A stretch of DNA of 64,000 nt from Valencia hispanica (GCA_963556495.2 OY747712.1:20163735-20227734); one strand, 5' to 3'; shown: positions 37,627-52,600, counted from the stretch's first letter. Notes: a model not told the origin generated them from the sequence alone. A program made the numbers and translations.

Positions 37627-40600
37627 TTTATAGCTTTATATAGCTTTATATGGATTTGTGAATACATCACAAAAACAAGTGCTTACTGCAGGGTAATCAG
37701 GCCGGTATAGTCCTTACACATTCACATAAATACAAGATTGCACCCTGCAGGCGGCAGTGATGCTGAATAGACTTTAATGTGAAGTAATTCAAACCAGTGT
37801 GCTGCAGGCCTGCTTAGAGCGCACTTCAAGACTCAATCTGCCACAAATGGAATGCAGGAAAATGGAAGCCAGTCTCTCTCACCCCTGTTTAACCTTGTAC
37901 CGTGTGTACATGTGTAGAGTGTTTTTGTGTATTTTGTGTGTCTCTTTCATTTAGTCTGCCCCTTTTTCATGTTTGTCTGTGTCTGTTTGTTCATGCATCA
38001 GTCCATTAAACAAGATATTTTGATATGGTTATCAGGTGATATTTTACACACTGTTTCTGATGAGGTGGGATGATGCATCTTCACACTATTATCCAGGGCA
38101 GGGGAACGATTAGCCTAATGGTGGCATTGTGATTAAAGAGGGTTTTTCTTCTCTCTTTTGAGAGTTTCTTGTGTTGTGATTGACCTTTTAATGGGTTACA
38201 TTAGAAGAGAAATATTACTTAGCATCTACATAATGTTGAAATCTTATATTTCCATACACTACAAAAAAGACACAACCTTTCTTAATGCATATGCATTTTT
38301 GTTGTTGTTAGTCCGTTACCAAACTATTTATCTTTGCTGAATACAAGATTCATTTTTATAGAAATCTTATGATTTTGTTCTGAATCATAAGTTTTCATTA
38401 ATTTCTATTAGGCCCTCTTGATCTTAAACAACAATTTAGCTCTGCCCACACATTTTTTGATTGAGATTTGGGCTTAATGATGGCCACTCCAAAATATTGA
38501 GTTTGTTATGCTTAAACCTCTTTGTAACTATATTTACGTATGAGAAGAACCTTATTCTTTTTGAAGTCTCGTTTGTACCAAGATTTTAACTTCCTAGCTG
38601 ATATATAGCAATGTTGCTTTAATATTTCCATATTCCAATATTTTTGGAGTGTTGGCTGCTTCCTGTTTGAGTGGCTTTTCAGCCCATGCATGAACAGGAT
38701 TTGTATCACTATCAATATTGACACTCTCTTACTAGCTTCAGCCAGTATTTTTACTAGGTATTTTGCTTTTGTTCTAGAGTTGATTCACATATTTCACACC
38801 AAAGCAGTTTCATCTCTGGAACACAGAGTCTGTCTCCTTCCTGAACGGTACAATGGCTAGACAAGCATGGCAATGCTTGCATATAATTTTTTTGACAGCA
38901 CCTTCAGGCATCTGAAAATTGTACCCAAGAATGTGCCAGACCTCTGGAGATCCACAATTCTCTTCTGGATTTCTTGCGTGATTTTTTTTTATTTTTTCAT
39001 GATGGCACACAAGGTAGCAGTGTAATTGAGCAGTGTCCTCCAAATCCATCAATTTCCATGCCTCCATTTAACTCAGGGCAAAGAAACAAAAAATATATCC
39101 AAAAAGGTTTTATACATTGCATGTATTTGTCTTGTTTCAGTTGTTACAGTTGGTAAATAAACTGTTAAACGATATTTTCACCATGAAGGTCTTCTTAATA
39201 GACGGAAAGTAAAATAAATATTATGAGTATGATGATTTTCAGATCGTCCTAAGCACTTAGAAAAAAGAAATCACTCTGGTTTTTATTTTGAACCTTTATT
39301 CAGTCTCTATTGACTTATATTTGAAATTAAACTGTACTTTGTTGTTTATTTGGGAGTAAACGTTCTGCAGCAATGGTTCAAGTATCCCTATTCTCTGGTT
39401 GTGTTGTTCAAGAGATCAATTTAAATAGAAAAATAATAATTTGTCAGAGTAAACAAAAGAAAGTAAAAAAAAACACAAGAAATAAGAAATAACCCTATTA
39501 TACTGTATAGTTTGCCCCGAAGCAAGGCATTCTCCCTGTGTTATTTGCATTGGTTCTTGCTGTGACTAGTAATAACATCCTGTATTAGTTTTATTGCAGA
39601 AGAGATAAAACTGTCTGTGACCCAAGATACTGTATTGTTTTATTAAGATATTGGGTGCAGTGTGTGCAGTGTGAGCCGTTGTGCCCATATTATTCAGCTA
39701 CTTGTGTGTCATTGTTCTAACCTTGTGACCTCTAAGTATTCCAGAGGAGTAAAAAGCATGCAGTGATTTTTAGAAGCTTTATGATAAAGCAAATACTGTG
39801 TTGCTAATATTGGGGCTTGGTTTGTGTGCTGACAGCCCTTATTGTTTGAAGATCATTGTGCAGAGTGATAAATTCACCAGGACGACCTTTATTATTTTAT
39901 CAAATTTACTTTCCACACAAAAGGAAAAAAACAGACAAACATACATTTCTGCAAAGGTTAATAAAACTGTTTTACTTAATTTCAAAACGCTTTAAATGAG
40001 CCCAACTAAATTCACTCCAAGAAACGGGCGCAGATGTTCTTATAATAATAGTCCTCCTTTGTTTGCAAATCCAAAACACATCATAAAGCCACTCTTCCTT
40101 AGCCATTGAGTGTCCTTGCCTGCAAGGAAATAAGTGCAAACAATACTGATAATAAAGAAACACACTGCTGTAGAACAGGGATGCCCAACCCTGGTCCTAG
40201 AGATCTACCATCCAGCACCTTTTAGATGCATCCCTTCGCATCACAGCTGAATCAAATGAAGGCCTCGTTACCAGACCTCTGCAGAGCTGACAGACTGCTG
40301 ATGAGGGAATTGAACAATTTGATTCAGGTGTGTTGGAGCTGGGATACATCTAACATTTGTAGGATGGTAGATCTCGAGGACCAGGATTGAGCATGCCTGA
40401 TCTAGAACTTCAAGGTAAAATATTAAGTTGTCATAATCAAATCAAATCAAATCAAACTTTATTTATAAAGCTCTTTTCATACAAGAAAAGCATCACAAAG
40501 GGCTTTACATATTAAAATGACCCCACATAAAAGTACATTCCCAGCCCTCCCCCACAGATTTCAAAGCATGATCACAGTTATACCCCCCACCCCCCCAACC

Positions 40601-43600
40601 CAACTCCGATGCACACACACAGATAAAAGCAGCAGTAAAAAAGGACATTGAGCCGAGTGCAGATGAACCATGCAAGGAAATGCCATCAGAGGAGCCATCT
40701 GCACCGGCAGTAATACATCAACAGCAGCAACCGATGCACTGACACAAGGCGCCCAGTGGAGGCAAGGCCAAAAAAAGGCCAAAAAAAGTGTTCTTAGAAC
40801 CAGTGTCAACTCTCAGCAAGTATATGAATAAACAGAACAAGAAAACATGAACAAGTATCAGTACTTTAATTATTCACTGTTCATATAAAGTTTATGTATT
40901 TGCTTATAAAGTCCCTAAAACATACGGGATATCTGACTGGTATTCAGTATAGATGCATGTTAAAAAGATTTAAATTTAAGTTTTAAACAATGCATTGTTT
41001 AAGCTTTTAGCAGTTGGTTCTACAACTTTGTTTAGCTCACTCTGCTGCCACTTACCTAGAAGATTCACTTTTAAGATGGTAAGTAATGTTCATTGATATA
41101 GCACCTTTAACAAAAATGAATCACAAAGTGTTTCACTATAAATGTAGAAAAAGTCAAATTTAGATAAACACACAAGCTCATACACATAAAATCATAAAGC
41201 AGACTACACAATTAAATCTAAACCAATGGTAACATGCACTTATACAATCATAAGAGTAAAAAATAAGATATCACAAAACTCACATTTAGCTAAAAGCCTA
41301 GGTAAACAAATGTGTTTTGAGCTGTTTTTTAAAAGACACCAAGTGCGGAAGTTCCTTCTGGTTTAGACATGTAAAAATACCGTTACAATAGTCTAAGTGC
41401 AAAGAGATAAATGCATGTGTTATCATTTCCAATTAAATTTTCGACACCAGGGGTGTCAATTTTGAGAGTGGTTTTTGATTAACTAAATTAGTGTGATACT
41501 TCAGAGACCTTTTAGTGTCAAAATCAACTCCAAGGTTACGAAGAATTACCTGGACTGATGAGCCTATGGTACCCAGTTGGTTTTTAATAATACTTGTATC
41601 TTACTTCCGGTACCAATAATTAAAATATCTGTCTTCTGAGTTCAACTGAAGGGAGTTTGAATTTAACCACTGTTTGATTTAAAAGAAACAGCCAATCAGA
41701 GAAGACAAAGAAATGTAATTCACTAACTTTAAAGGAGAAATACAGCTGTATATTATTTGTGTACAGGTGATAGGAAACATTTTTTTTAACTGCAGAATTG
41801 TCTGTCTCAAAAGAATAATGTACAATAACAACATGAGAGGTCCAAAGACAGAGCATTGCATTACCCAACAAGTAGTATGTACTGTTTCAGAGAAAATCTT
41901 ATTTACAAACATATTGAAGCTTCCATTGGAAAGATATGATTAAAACCATCCTTACACCAGACAACCAGAGGTTTTTGAATTTGTTGATAATTATTTAGTG
42001 ATCTACAGCATCAAAGGCAGAAGAAAGATCCAATAGAACCAGAACTGTGTATTTTCCAGTGTCAGCTGCCATCATGATATTACTAGAGACTCACCCAAGC
42101 AGTATCAGTGGAATGGTTTTTGGGGAAACCTGACAGAAATTTCTCCAGGACATTTAATTAAATATAAATTGCTATGAACTATTCTCTTTTACTTATTTTT
42201 CTGAAACCTTAGACATGAGGGGGAGTTTCAAAACTGGCCTATACATTTTTTGTTTTGATGGATCTGAGCTCTGCTTTTTAAAAGCTGGTTCAACCACTGC
42301 ATGTTTGAAAAAGCTAGGAACCACACCAGTTGACAGAAACATTTATAAGTTTAATAATAAAAGGGGCAATAGAATAAAAAACTCCTGTAAACAGCTTAGT
42401 AGGCAACTTTACAGCATCTTCCTCCAGACTATTGATTTCATAAACATCTTTGAAAAAGTGACTTAACTTTGCTCCATCTTGTTAACTAGCTTACAGAAAA
42501 CACAGTTTGACTTTTTCTTACCCATATTCCAATGTAAAGTAAAATGATGAGATAACACTTTCTTTAGTGCACTTGCTGATCCCACACATATGCATTTTCT
42601 ATTCTAGTTTAAAAAACTAAAGAAGACAGATTTCTAAGTGTTTCTAAGTGAGAAGCTTCTCTCATGCTGGTGCAGAGAGATTAATTGTCAAAATGCTCAA
42701 GAAATCAAAGAATATAGTGAGCAGAGTTGACCTTGCCTAGTTGTTTGCATGAGAATGGTTTTAGTGGTTTCATCTACAGATCATAACAATCAAACAGTAA
42801 CAGGTCCGGGTTTATATACAGAAGCAAAAAACTCTATTTTGATGATGTGGGATATTAGAGTGGCTGGTCTTTAGTTGTTGAGGGCAGATGAATGAGGTTT
42901 TTTCAGGCATTTTTACAAGACAAGATGTGTAGAATGCAAGCAAAGTCGGAAAGAGTGCTGTGTAGTCCCACAAAGCAATCCTGGAGCTAACATTATCTTT
43001 ATTTACAGCTATTTTTGTGCTCAGTCTCTCCAGGTGTCTCTAAATCGTTCTACTCAAGAGAGAATAATAAAAATGAGAGTAAAAGGTGCTATGTATACTC
43101 ATATGTGTTGATGTTTTTAGGGCTTTGCTAAGGGCCATGATTGGGGTCTAAGGTGACACTAAGGAGTATATAGAGAATCTTTAGTTTCAAGTAGTCTGTG
43201 TGTCCAGAGGCAGGAGAGAGCAATACTGCACATCCTTATGAGTTTACCTTCTTTGAAGAAAATATTTCAAAAATAATTGGCTCTTTCAAGGGTTACCTCA
43301 ATCTGATCACCCTTCACATTGAAGCCAGAGATCTTTTTCATCTCTGACCAGACTTCCCACACACTGTTCTGCCAAAGGTTGCTCTTTAGCTTTTAACTGT
43401 CAACAACGCTGCAGTTAGGTTTTCTAAGCTCACTCTTTAGTAACTCTCTGTATCCCACCCCCAGATTGCTCTTTTCCTTGTGTTCAGCAGCTTTTTCAGA
43501 TAATGACAATCTAGGGTTTTCTATTGTGGAAGTGCCTCTTTGTACTGGTGGGGATTGTGCTCTCCACAGATAATGCAGTTTGTCACATAGTCATGGCATC

Positions 43601-46600
43601 GATGTCACCACAGTGTCACTCACTGAGTGCCTCCCAGTCAGTGGCCTCATCATAGCATTTTGAAGTTTCCTCAGCGTCCATGACCACCTCCTCACAATTC
43701 TTTCGATCACTGGTTGGTGCTGAACAATAGGTGTGTAGGTGGAGGGGAGAATTAGACGATTATGGCTTTGGCTGTTCAAATTGTTGCGTAAAATGAGAGA
43801 TACAGGAGGAATTTTACCAAAGCTTGAGCTATTGTATTTATTACAATGATTTTCTCCAATTTATATAAACAGCTCTTGATGATATGTTTTGTCAAGCTGC
43901 CTATGTTTTTTTTGTCTTTTTATAAATAAATAAAAAATACATTGGGCTAACTTGCTATGAAAGCGATCTCATTTTACATAATCAGTTTTTTTGTTACCAG
44001 TAAATTCAAACCTTTGAGCATACTTAACAGAACCAATAATTGTTTCAATACATTTTATTTTACTTTTTGAGCTTGTTTATGTTATGCTGCTATTCTCTTA
44101 TGTGTACTGTCGGTTGTAGACAATTTGCTGAACCAGTTGTGCCATATATTGTTTCCATTCTTTTTTGTTTGTTTTTTTCTTTGTTGTTTTTTTTTATTTT
44201 GTTATCCACCATAAATTCATAATTGAACAATTCAATATTGTGGAGTCATGGGGAAACAAAAAATAAACTATATAGTTTGGCCTTCCATTTTTGTAAGATT
44301 TGTGTCTCTTTGTCTTTCTTTTTCCTCATTTTTAGCATTGACAAGCCCAAAGCTCTCTCCCTACTTCTCCACACAGCTGACATCAGCCATCCAGCCAAAA
44401 GTTGGGACCTACACCACCGATGGACCACCTCCTTGCTTGAGGAGTTCTTTAGACAGGTGAGCGGGTTCTCCTGACATTTTCACTGGAAGCTTTATTGACT
44501 TTTGTTCTCAGTACACATACATTTCTATTAAACTGGCAGTGTATTAGTTATTTGTTACCAAAACTAATTCAGGGATATTGATTTGGTTATAAAACTATAA
44601 AACTATTTGGCTCTAATGTTGGCATACATGCAGTGAGGAACTAAAATATTTGAACACTCTGTGATTTTGCAAGTTCTCCCACTTAGAAATTATGGAAAGG
44701 TCTAAAATTCACATTGTAGGTGCATTTCCACTCTGAGAGACAGCATTTTTAAAGAAATTCTGGAAATCACATTGTCTGATTTTAAGGAATTTATTTGTAT
44801 TTTATTGCTGCACATAAGTATTTGAACACCTGAGAAAATCAGTGTTAATATTTGGTACAGAAGCCGTTGTTTGCTATTACAGAGGTCAAACCTTTCCTGT
44901 AGTTCTTGACCAGGTTTGCACACACTACAACAGGGATTTTGGCCCACTCCTCCACACAGAGCTTCTCTAGATATGTCAGGTTTTGGGGCTGTCGCTGAGT
45001 AACACAGAGTTTCAGCTCCCTCCAAAGATTTTCTTTTGGATTTAGGTCTGGAGACTAGCTAGGACACGCCAGAACCTTGATGTGCTTCTCACGGAGCCAC
45101 TCCTTGGTTATCCTGGCTGTGTGCTTCGGGTCATTGTCATGTTGGAAGACCCAGCCACGTTTCATCTTCAATGCCCTTTCTGATGGAAGGAGGTTTTCAC
45201 TCAGAATCTCACGATACATGGCCCCATTCATCCTCTCCTTAATACAGTGCAGTCATCCTGTTCCCTTCGCAGAAAAGCAGCCCCAAAGCATGATGTTTCC
45301 ACTCCCATGCTTCACTGTAGGGATGTTGTTCTTGGGATGCAACTCATCCTTCTTTTTCCTCCAAGCACGGCGAGTGAAGTTTAGACCAAAAAGTTCTAAT
45401 TTGGTCTCATCTGACCACATGGCTTTCTCCCATGCCCCCCCTGGATCATCCAGATGGTCATTGGCAAACTTCAGACTGGCCTGGGCATGTGATGACTTGA
45501 GCAGGGGAACCTTCTGTGCAATGCATGATTTTAAACCATGATGGCGTAATGTTCTACCGACAGTAACCTTTGAAACTGTGGTTCTGGCTTTCTTCATGTC
45601 ATTGACCAGCTCCTCATATGTAGTTCTGGGGTGATTCCTCATCTTTCTTATCATCAGTGATACCCCACGAGGTGAGATCTTGCATGGAGCCCCAGCCCCA
45701 GAGAGACTACCAGTCATATTTAGCCTCTTCCATTTTCTAACAATTGCTCCAAAAGTTTATCTATTTTCACCAAGCTGCTTGGCAATTCCCCCTTAGCCCT
45801 TTCCAGCCTTGTGGAGTTCTACAATTTTGTCTCTGGTGTCTTTAGACAACCCTTTGGTCTTCCCCATGGTAGTAGTTGGAGTCTGCCTGGCTGTGGGGTA
45901 GCAGGTGTCTTTAACGAGGTCAGACAGGTGCTACTAATTTAGATTGATAAGTTTTTCCATTTTTTTCCCCCATTCCATTTATTTGATAAAGCACATTTAA
46001 AAACAGCACGACAGCTGACCAAAGAGCTGTACAGGAGTGGCACAAAAAACAAATGAAAAGATAAAACAATAAAAGCAGGAACAGGAACATAACAGATAAA
46101 ACAGCAATAGTGATAAACTAACTTTAGCTAAAATAACTAGGCACTAATAGCCAGCTCTACTCTTAAGTGGAGTATAGGTGGGTCTTTTAAAGCCAGAGTA
46201 ACAGCTCTTTGAGAGCCAGATTTCTTGCTGATTGCCAGGTGTTCAAATATGTATGTGCAGCAATAAAATACAAATAAATTTTTAAAAAAATCATACAATG
46301 AGATTTTCTGAATTTTTTTATGCTGTCTCCCACAGTGGAAAAACACCTACAATGTGAATTTCAGACCCCTCCATAGTTTCTAAGTGGGAGAACTTGCAAA
46401 ATCGCAGGGTGTTCAAATACTTCCTCACTGTATATGCATTGGTGTTAGAGATGCAATCAGGCTTAGGCCTTAAGATAGAATTATCTGTTTTCAGTGTTTA
46501 AATTTACAATGACCTTCAAAAGTGCTTATGTCCCTGTTAAAATGATAATTTCTGTGGCATAAAGATAAGACTTTAAAAAAATCTAACTTTTTCTGCCTTT

Positions 46601-49600
46601 AATGTGAAAATTATTTCATCAATATTGGGCAAAGAAAATGTGACCTTGCTGAAAGTTCCTTCAGGTCCTTCAGAGTGCTGTTAACAACTTGTCACTCTCG
46701 TTGACCATTTTGATTTTGTTTTTAATTTAATTAATCTTAATTGATAGCAGGTGTTTATGTAAGATGACAGTATACTAAATTTAAATCAAAAGGTGTTTTC
46801 ACTATGTATTATTTTAAGAGTGTGCACACCTAAACAACCAGGTTATTACAATCCACCCCCAACAGATTAGTTTTTCAGTCGAATTGCAACAGATAGGTCA
46901 CATTAAAGGTGGAAAAAGCTTTGCGATTACTTAATATAACCACAAAACATGCCATGTTAACAGGGTTGTGTATACTTTTAAATCCTACTATATAGTCAGA
47001 AATAAATTGATACGGAAGATTGTCATACAGATCTGATTTCTGGTATATTTATACAGACTTTTCCCCAAAGATGGCACAGGGTTTGCTTAATGTATGAGAT
47101 GCCATTGGGCATACTTGGAAAAACTCAAATTCTTCAATTAGCGTCACCCAAATAAAATTCAATTCAATTCAGTTTATTTATATAGCGCCAATTTACAACA
47201 GATGTCATCTCAAGGCACTTAACAAGAAGTCATTTCAATACATTTATACAAACATTCCAATCAGTTAAAAAGTTTCCTATTTAAGGAATCCCAGCAGATT
47301 GCGTCAGTCATTTGCGTGAGGTTGGGCAGACTTTCCAACCACAGCAATCCTTCAGCAATCCCTCATACTGAGCAAGCATGTAGCGACGGTGGGGAGGAAA
47401 AACTCTTTAACAGGAAGAAACCTCCAAGAGAACCAGGCTCAGTAGGAGCGCCCATCTGACATGACCGTCTGGGGGTTTGAGAAGACAGAGCAGAGACACA
47501 GAAGGAACAGAAGATACGATATAAGCGTACTCTCTATGCTACAGAAAGTAAAAAGTTGATAACAGGACACAGTGGATGTTCAGCCACTGGGAGCACCATC
47601 CCAATCGATGCCCCCCGTCCAACAGGGCATTGCAGCCAAGCAGGATACCAGACCAGGTATATCTCCTATGGAGAGAAAAACACTTTGAGAACACAAAGTT
47701 AACAGTCGAAATAGCAGAATGTACTGTAATACAACTGGAGAGTCGTAGGAGAAAAGGAAGTAGCAGAGTGAAGAAAATTGGTACGTCTGTCCTCCAGCAG
47801 TCTAAGCCTATAGCAGCATAACTACAGTCGTGGCCAAAAGTTTTGAGAATTACATAAATATTGGAAATGGGAAAAGTTGCTGCTTAAAGCAACACTAAAG
47901 AGTTTTTCTTTACCTTAAAATAATGTTTCCGAACTCGTGTCAGTGGTTCATAAACTCATAACAGGGTGAAACGGCACTTCTGCATTCGCTTTGCGGCCCT
48001 CTATCGGCCATAACAGCACTATATAACTTTGGGTCATCGGGTAGCGGTTTTGTAGTTCAAATGAGACTACAAATGCGACTTGCTTTACGGCAGGCTTCAC
48101 AAAAGCCGGTAGGTGGAGAATTCTCCAAGGCTCTCTGGGTGGAGCATACTCGGCAGGTACATATAAATGGAAGATACCTAGCAGCAGGTAGCTTGAACAA
48201 TTTTCATCATGACAGAGTCGAAATTGTATTCATATGTATGCCGGTGTTCCGACTATCTGTGCTACCCCTCAATCCGTTCTACCCTGTAGCACTGCGCATG
48301 CACATTTTGATGTTATGTCACAATTCGCTTACTCAGCAAATCTGTCATCAAGAAATCCTACCTGGAAGATCCATTTCGTCTGTTTTATTTCTTTGAGGTT
48401 TACGGTGAGTTTTATTCAAATTATTTTATTACTGGCTAATTTTTATTCAAAATATTTTAAGGCTTTCCTTAAGCTACTTGTTACACGTTTACATGACAGC
48501 CCTTGTAGCCTATGTTAGTTTCACTTCTGTGATATTGTTATACTGCATGTAAACAAGTCCCATTAATTAGAGTCGTAGAATAAATGCAGTGTTTTTTGCG
48601 GGCTATTCGTGCTTACAATCATACTACAATTTAATATTCGGGACTAATAATACTGCTATCTGCTCTACGTCTTACTGGCTTGGTATATATTAATTAGCTG
48701 CTTTACAAACTAATAACAGATTTCCAGAGTGTGCTATTCATCTATAGGCCTATTTAACAGGTAGGATATTCTGATCAAGGTTTTCCGTGCTTCTTTATGT
48801 GCTAGTTTTTTATTAAACGGGTAGCATGTTCTGTGGATTGAAAGAAAAGTTTTCGTTATTCATAATTTTTTGCTATGTTAGGCATTACTGCTAATCTGCC
48901 ACTTCAATCCCGTCACTTGAAAAATATTTTCCGATAATTATGTTTAACATCAAAGCTAACAGCTATTGTTTTCGGCATGTAAACATACTTTTCGTGGGGT
49001 AGCACCGACAGATGCGCGCTACGGTAGGACATTCTGAGGAGGTAGCGCAGATCGTCAGAACAGTGCTGTCAGCCATATAATAAAGAAATTAGACCGTATC
49101 AAGTTATAACATGAAAGTTTATTGTAAAAATGTGAAAACAACTTGAAACTATCACGTTATACCCTGATAGTTTCACGTTTTTACAATAAACCATCATGTT
49201 ATAACGTGATACGGTCTAATTTCTTTATTATATGGCTGACAGCTCTACGCCGCTGTACATATGACATGCTGAAATATAGAAAATGTACCTGGGATGAAGA
49301 CATTTGACACGCAACGAAGGCTGCCCAAGACGTGAAAATCTGTAACGTTAGAGGGTATCGCTTGTCATTGTATGTAAATCTCCTGGTGTGACCATAACAG
49401 ATTTTATGACAGTAGTAGAAAACAAAACCCTTTTTCCAACTGTAGGGGGACCCCGAGAGCAAAACTTACTTAGTGTTGCTTAAAGTTTTTATAATAGCAA
49501 TTTGCATATACTCCAGAATGTTATGAACAGTGATCAGATGAATTGCATAGTCCTTAGAATGGCAGACTTGACATGTTAAAAGGAGGGTGATGCTTGAAAT

Positions 49601-52600
49601 CATTGTTCTTAAATTGTTAACCATGGTGATCTGCAAAGAAACGCGTGCAGCCATAATTGCGTTGCATAAAAATGGCTTCACAGGCAAGGATTATGTGGCT
49701 ACTAAAATTGCACCTAAATCAACAATTTATAGGATTATCAAGAACTTCAAGGAAAGAGGTTCAATTCTTGTTAAGAAGGCTTCAGGGCGTCCAAGAAAGT
49801 CCAGCAAACACCAGGATCGTCTCCTAAAGAGGATTCAGCTGCGGGATCGGAGTGCCACCAGTGCAGAGCTTGCTCAGGAATGGCAGCAGGCAAGTGTGAG
49901 CGAATCTGCATGCACAGTGAGGCAAAGACTTTTGGAAGATGGCCTGCTGTCAAGAAGGGCAGCAAAGAAGCCACTTCTCTCCAGAAAAAACATCAGGGAC
50001 AGATTGATCTTCTGCAGAAAGTATGGTGAATGGACTGCTGAGGAAGCCTCTTTCCGATTGTTTGGGGCATCTGGAAAAAGGCTTGTCTGGAGAAGAAAAG
50101 GTGAGCGCTACCATCAGTCCTGTGTCATGCCAACAGTAAAGCATCCTGAGACCATTCATGTGTGGGGTTGCTTTTTATCCAAGGGAGTGGGCTCACTTAC
50201 AATTTTGCCCAAAAACACAGCCATGAATAAAGAATGGTACCAAAACACCCTCCAACAGCAACTTCTTCCAACAATCCAACAACAGTTTGGTGAAGAGCAA
50301 TGCATTTTCCAGGACGATGGAGCACCATGCCGTAAGGCAAAAGTGATAACTAAGTGGCTCGGGGACCATTGAAATTTTGGGTCCATGGCCTGGAAACTCC
50401 CCAGATCTTAATCCCATTGAGAACTTGTGGTCAGTCCTCAAGAGGCGGGTGGACAAACAAAAACCCACTAATTCGGACAAACTCCAAGAAGTGATTATGA
50501 AAGAATGGGTTGCTATCAGTCAGGATTTGGCCCAGAAGTTGATTGAGAGCATGCCCAGTCGAATTGCAGAGGTCCTGAAAAAGAAGGGCCAACACTGCAA
50601 ATACTGACTCTTTGCATAAATGTCATGTAATTGTCAATAAAAGCCTTTGAAACGTATAAAGTGCTTGTAATTATATTTCAGTACATCACAGAAACAACTG
50701 AAACAAAGATCTAAAAGTAGTTTTGCAGCAAACTTTGTGAAAACTAATATTTGTGTCATTCTCAAAACTTTTGGCAACGACTGTACAGAGCTAGCTCAGG
50801 ATGACCTAAGCCACTCTAACTATAAGCTTTATCAAAAAGGAAAGTTTTAAGCCTGGCCTTAAAAGTCAACAGAGTGTCTGCCTCACGGACTAAAGCTGGG
50901 AGCTGGTTCCACAGGAGAGGAGCCTGATAACTAAAAGATCTGCCTCCCATTCTACTTTTAGAAATCGTAGGAACTACAAGTAAACCGGCAGTCTGAGAGC
51001 GAAGTGCTCTGTTGGGAACATATGAAACAATCAGATCTCTGATGTAAGATGGAGCTTGATTATTAAGGGGTTTGTATGTAAGAAGGAGGATCTTAAATTC
51101 TATTCTGGATTTAACAGGGAGCCAATGAAGGGAAGCTAAAACAGGAGAAATGTGATCTCTCTTTTTAATATTCATCAGAACTCTTGCTGCCGCATTTTGG
51201 ACTACCAAATTTGTGGACTACCTGATAGTAAAGAATTACACTAGTCCAGCCTTGAGGTAACAAATGCATGGACTAGTTTCTCAGCATCACTCCTGGACAG
51301 GATGTTTCTAGTTTTAGCAATATTCCGGAGGTGAAAGAAGGAAATCCTAGAAACCTGTTTAATATGGGATTTAAATGTCAAGTCTTGGTCAAAAATAATG
51401 CCAAGGTTCTTTACGCTATTACTGGGGGCCAATTTAATGGCATCCAGATGAAGTGATTGACTAATCAGTTTCTTTTTTAGAACTTCTGGTCCAAAGACAG
51501 CAACTTCTGTCTTGTCAGAATTTAAAAGCAAATAGTTTAGATTCATCCATGCTTTTATGTCTTCCAGACATGCCTGTAATCTACCTAACTGACTGGGTTC
51601 ATCAAGATTTATGGATAAATATAGTTGTGTATCATCAGCATAGCTGTGGAAATTTATCCCATGCTGTCTAATGATTCTACCAATTGGAAGCATATATATG
51701 GTGAAAAGAATTGGTCCAAGCACAGAACCCTGTGGAACTCCACAAGTAACCCTTGAGTGTAAAGAAGATTTATCATTTAGATGAACAAACTGGAATCTGT
51801 CAGACAAATATGATTTAAACCAGCCTAGTGCTGTTCCTTTGATCCCTGCAACATGTTCAAGCCTTTCTAAGAGAATATTATGATCGACTGTGTCAAAAGC
51901 AGCACTGCGATCTAACAAAACCAGAACAGACACCAGTCCATTATCTGAGGCTATGAGAATATCATTAGTAACCTTCACCAGTGCTGTTTCAGTGCTATGA
52001 TGAGCTCTAAAACCTGACTGAAACTCTTCAAACAGCTCGTTACGGTTTAGATGCTCACAGACTTGATTAGCAACAATTTTCTCAAGGATTTTGGATAAGA
52101 AAGGAAGGTTAGATATATGTCTGTAATTCACCAAGTCATCTTGATCAAGGGAAGGTTTCTTGAGTAAAGGTTTAATTACAGCTATTTTAAATTCTTGTGG
52201 TACGTATCCATTTACTAAGGATAGATTCATCATATCCAAAATGGGACCAGGAACCAAATGGAACACTTTTTTAAAATAATTTGGTTGGGATTAGGTCCAA
52301 CATACAAGTTGAAGGTTTAGATCAGGCTAATATTTTTGATAATTCCGAAAGTTCGACAGAATCAAAACAGCCTAAGCACAAATGAGGTTCTACAGTTCTT
52401 TCCGATGCTGCCTCATTTACTGAGGAAGAAGTAATCATGTTTGGGAGGATGCCAATGATTTTATTTTTAATAGAATGAATTTTATCTATGAAGAATCCCA
52501 TAAAATCATCACTGCAAAGAGCTGGGGGAATAGTTGGCTCAACAGAGCTATGACTCTGTGTAAGTTTGGCAACTGTACTAAAAAGAAACCTAGGATTGTT

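Larger units (their letters stand above)
44631..46430 (-). mobile_element. Tc1-like transposon with ~210-bp terminal inverted repeats, inactive
   Basis: CAGTGAGGAA at 44631 and TTCCTCACTG ending at 46430 start inverted repeats that stay alignable for about 210 bp each (both include CCCACTTAGAAA, GAGACAGCAT and TTTGTATTTTATTGCTGCAC). TA follows the right end, and the left flank is TG. The transposase on the minus strand is broken. Confidence 0.88.
47825..50783 (+). mobile_element. Tc1-like transposon inside the LINE, itself interrupted
   Basis: CAGTCGTGGCCAAAAGTTTT at the left and its inverse at the right differ at three of about 38 positions. TA flanks both ends (47823-47824 and 50784-50785). 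Removing it joins the LINE 3' UTR seamlessly. A TTAA-flanked element (47888-49479) lies in its 5' region. Confidence 0.92.

Noticed and set aside
45077..45541. 154-residue open frame on + opposite the Tc1 transposase
   Set aside because: It is the antisense shadow of the transposase coding sequence.
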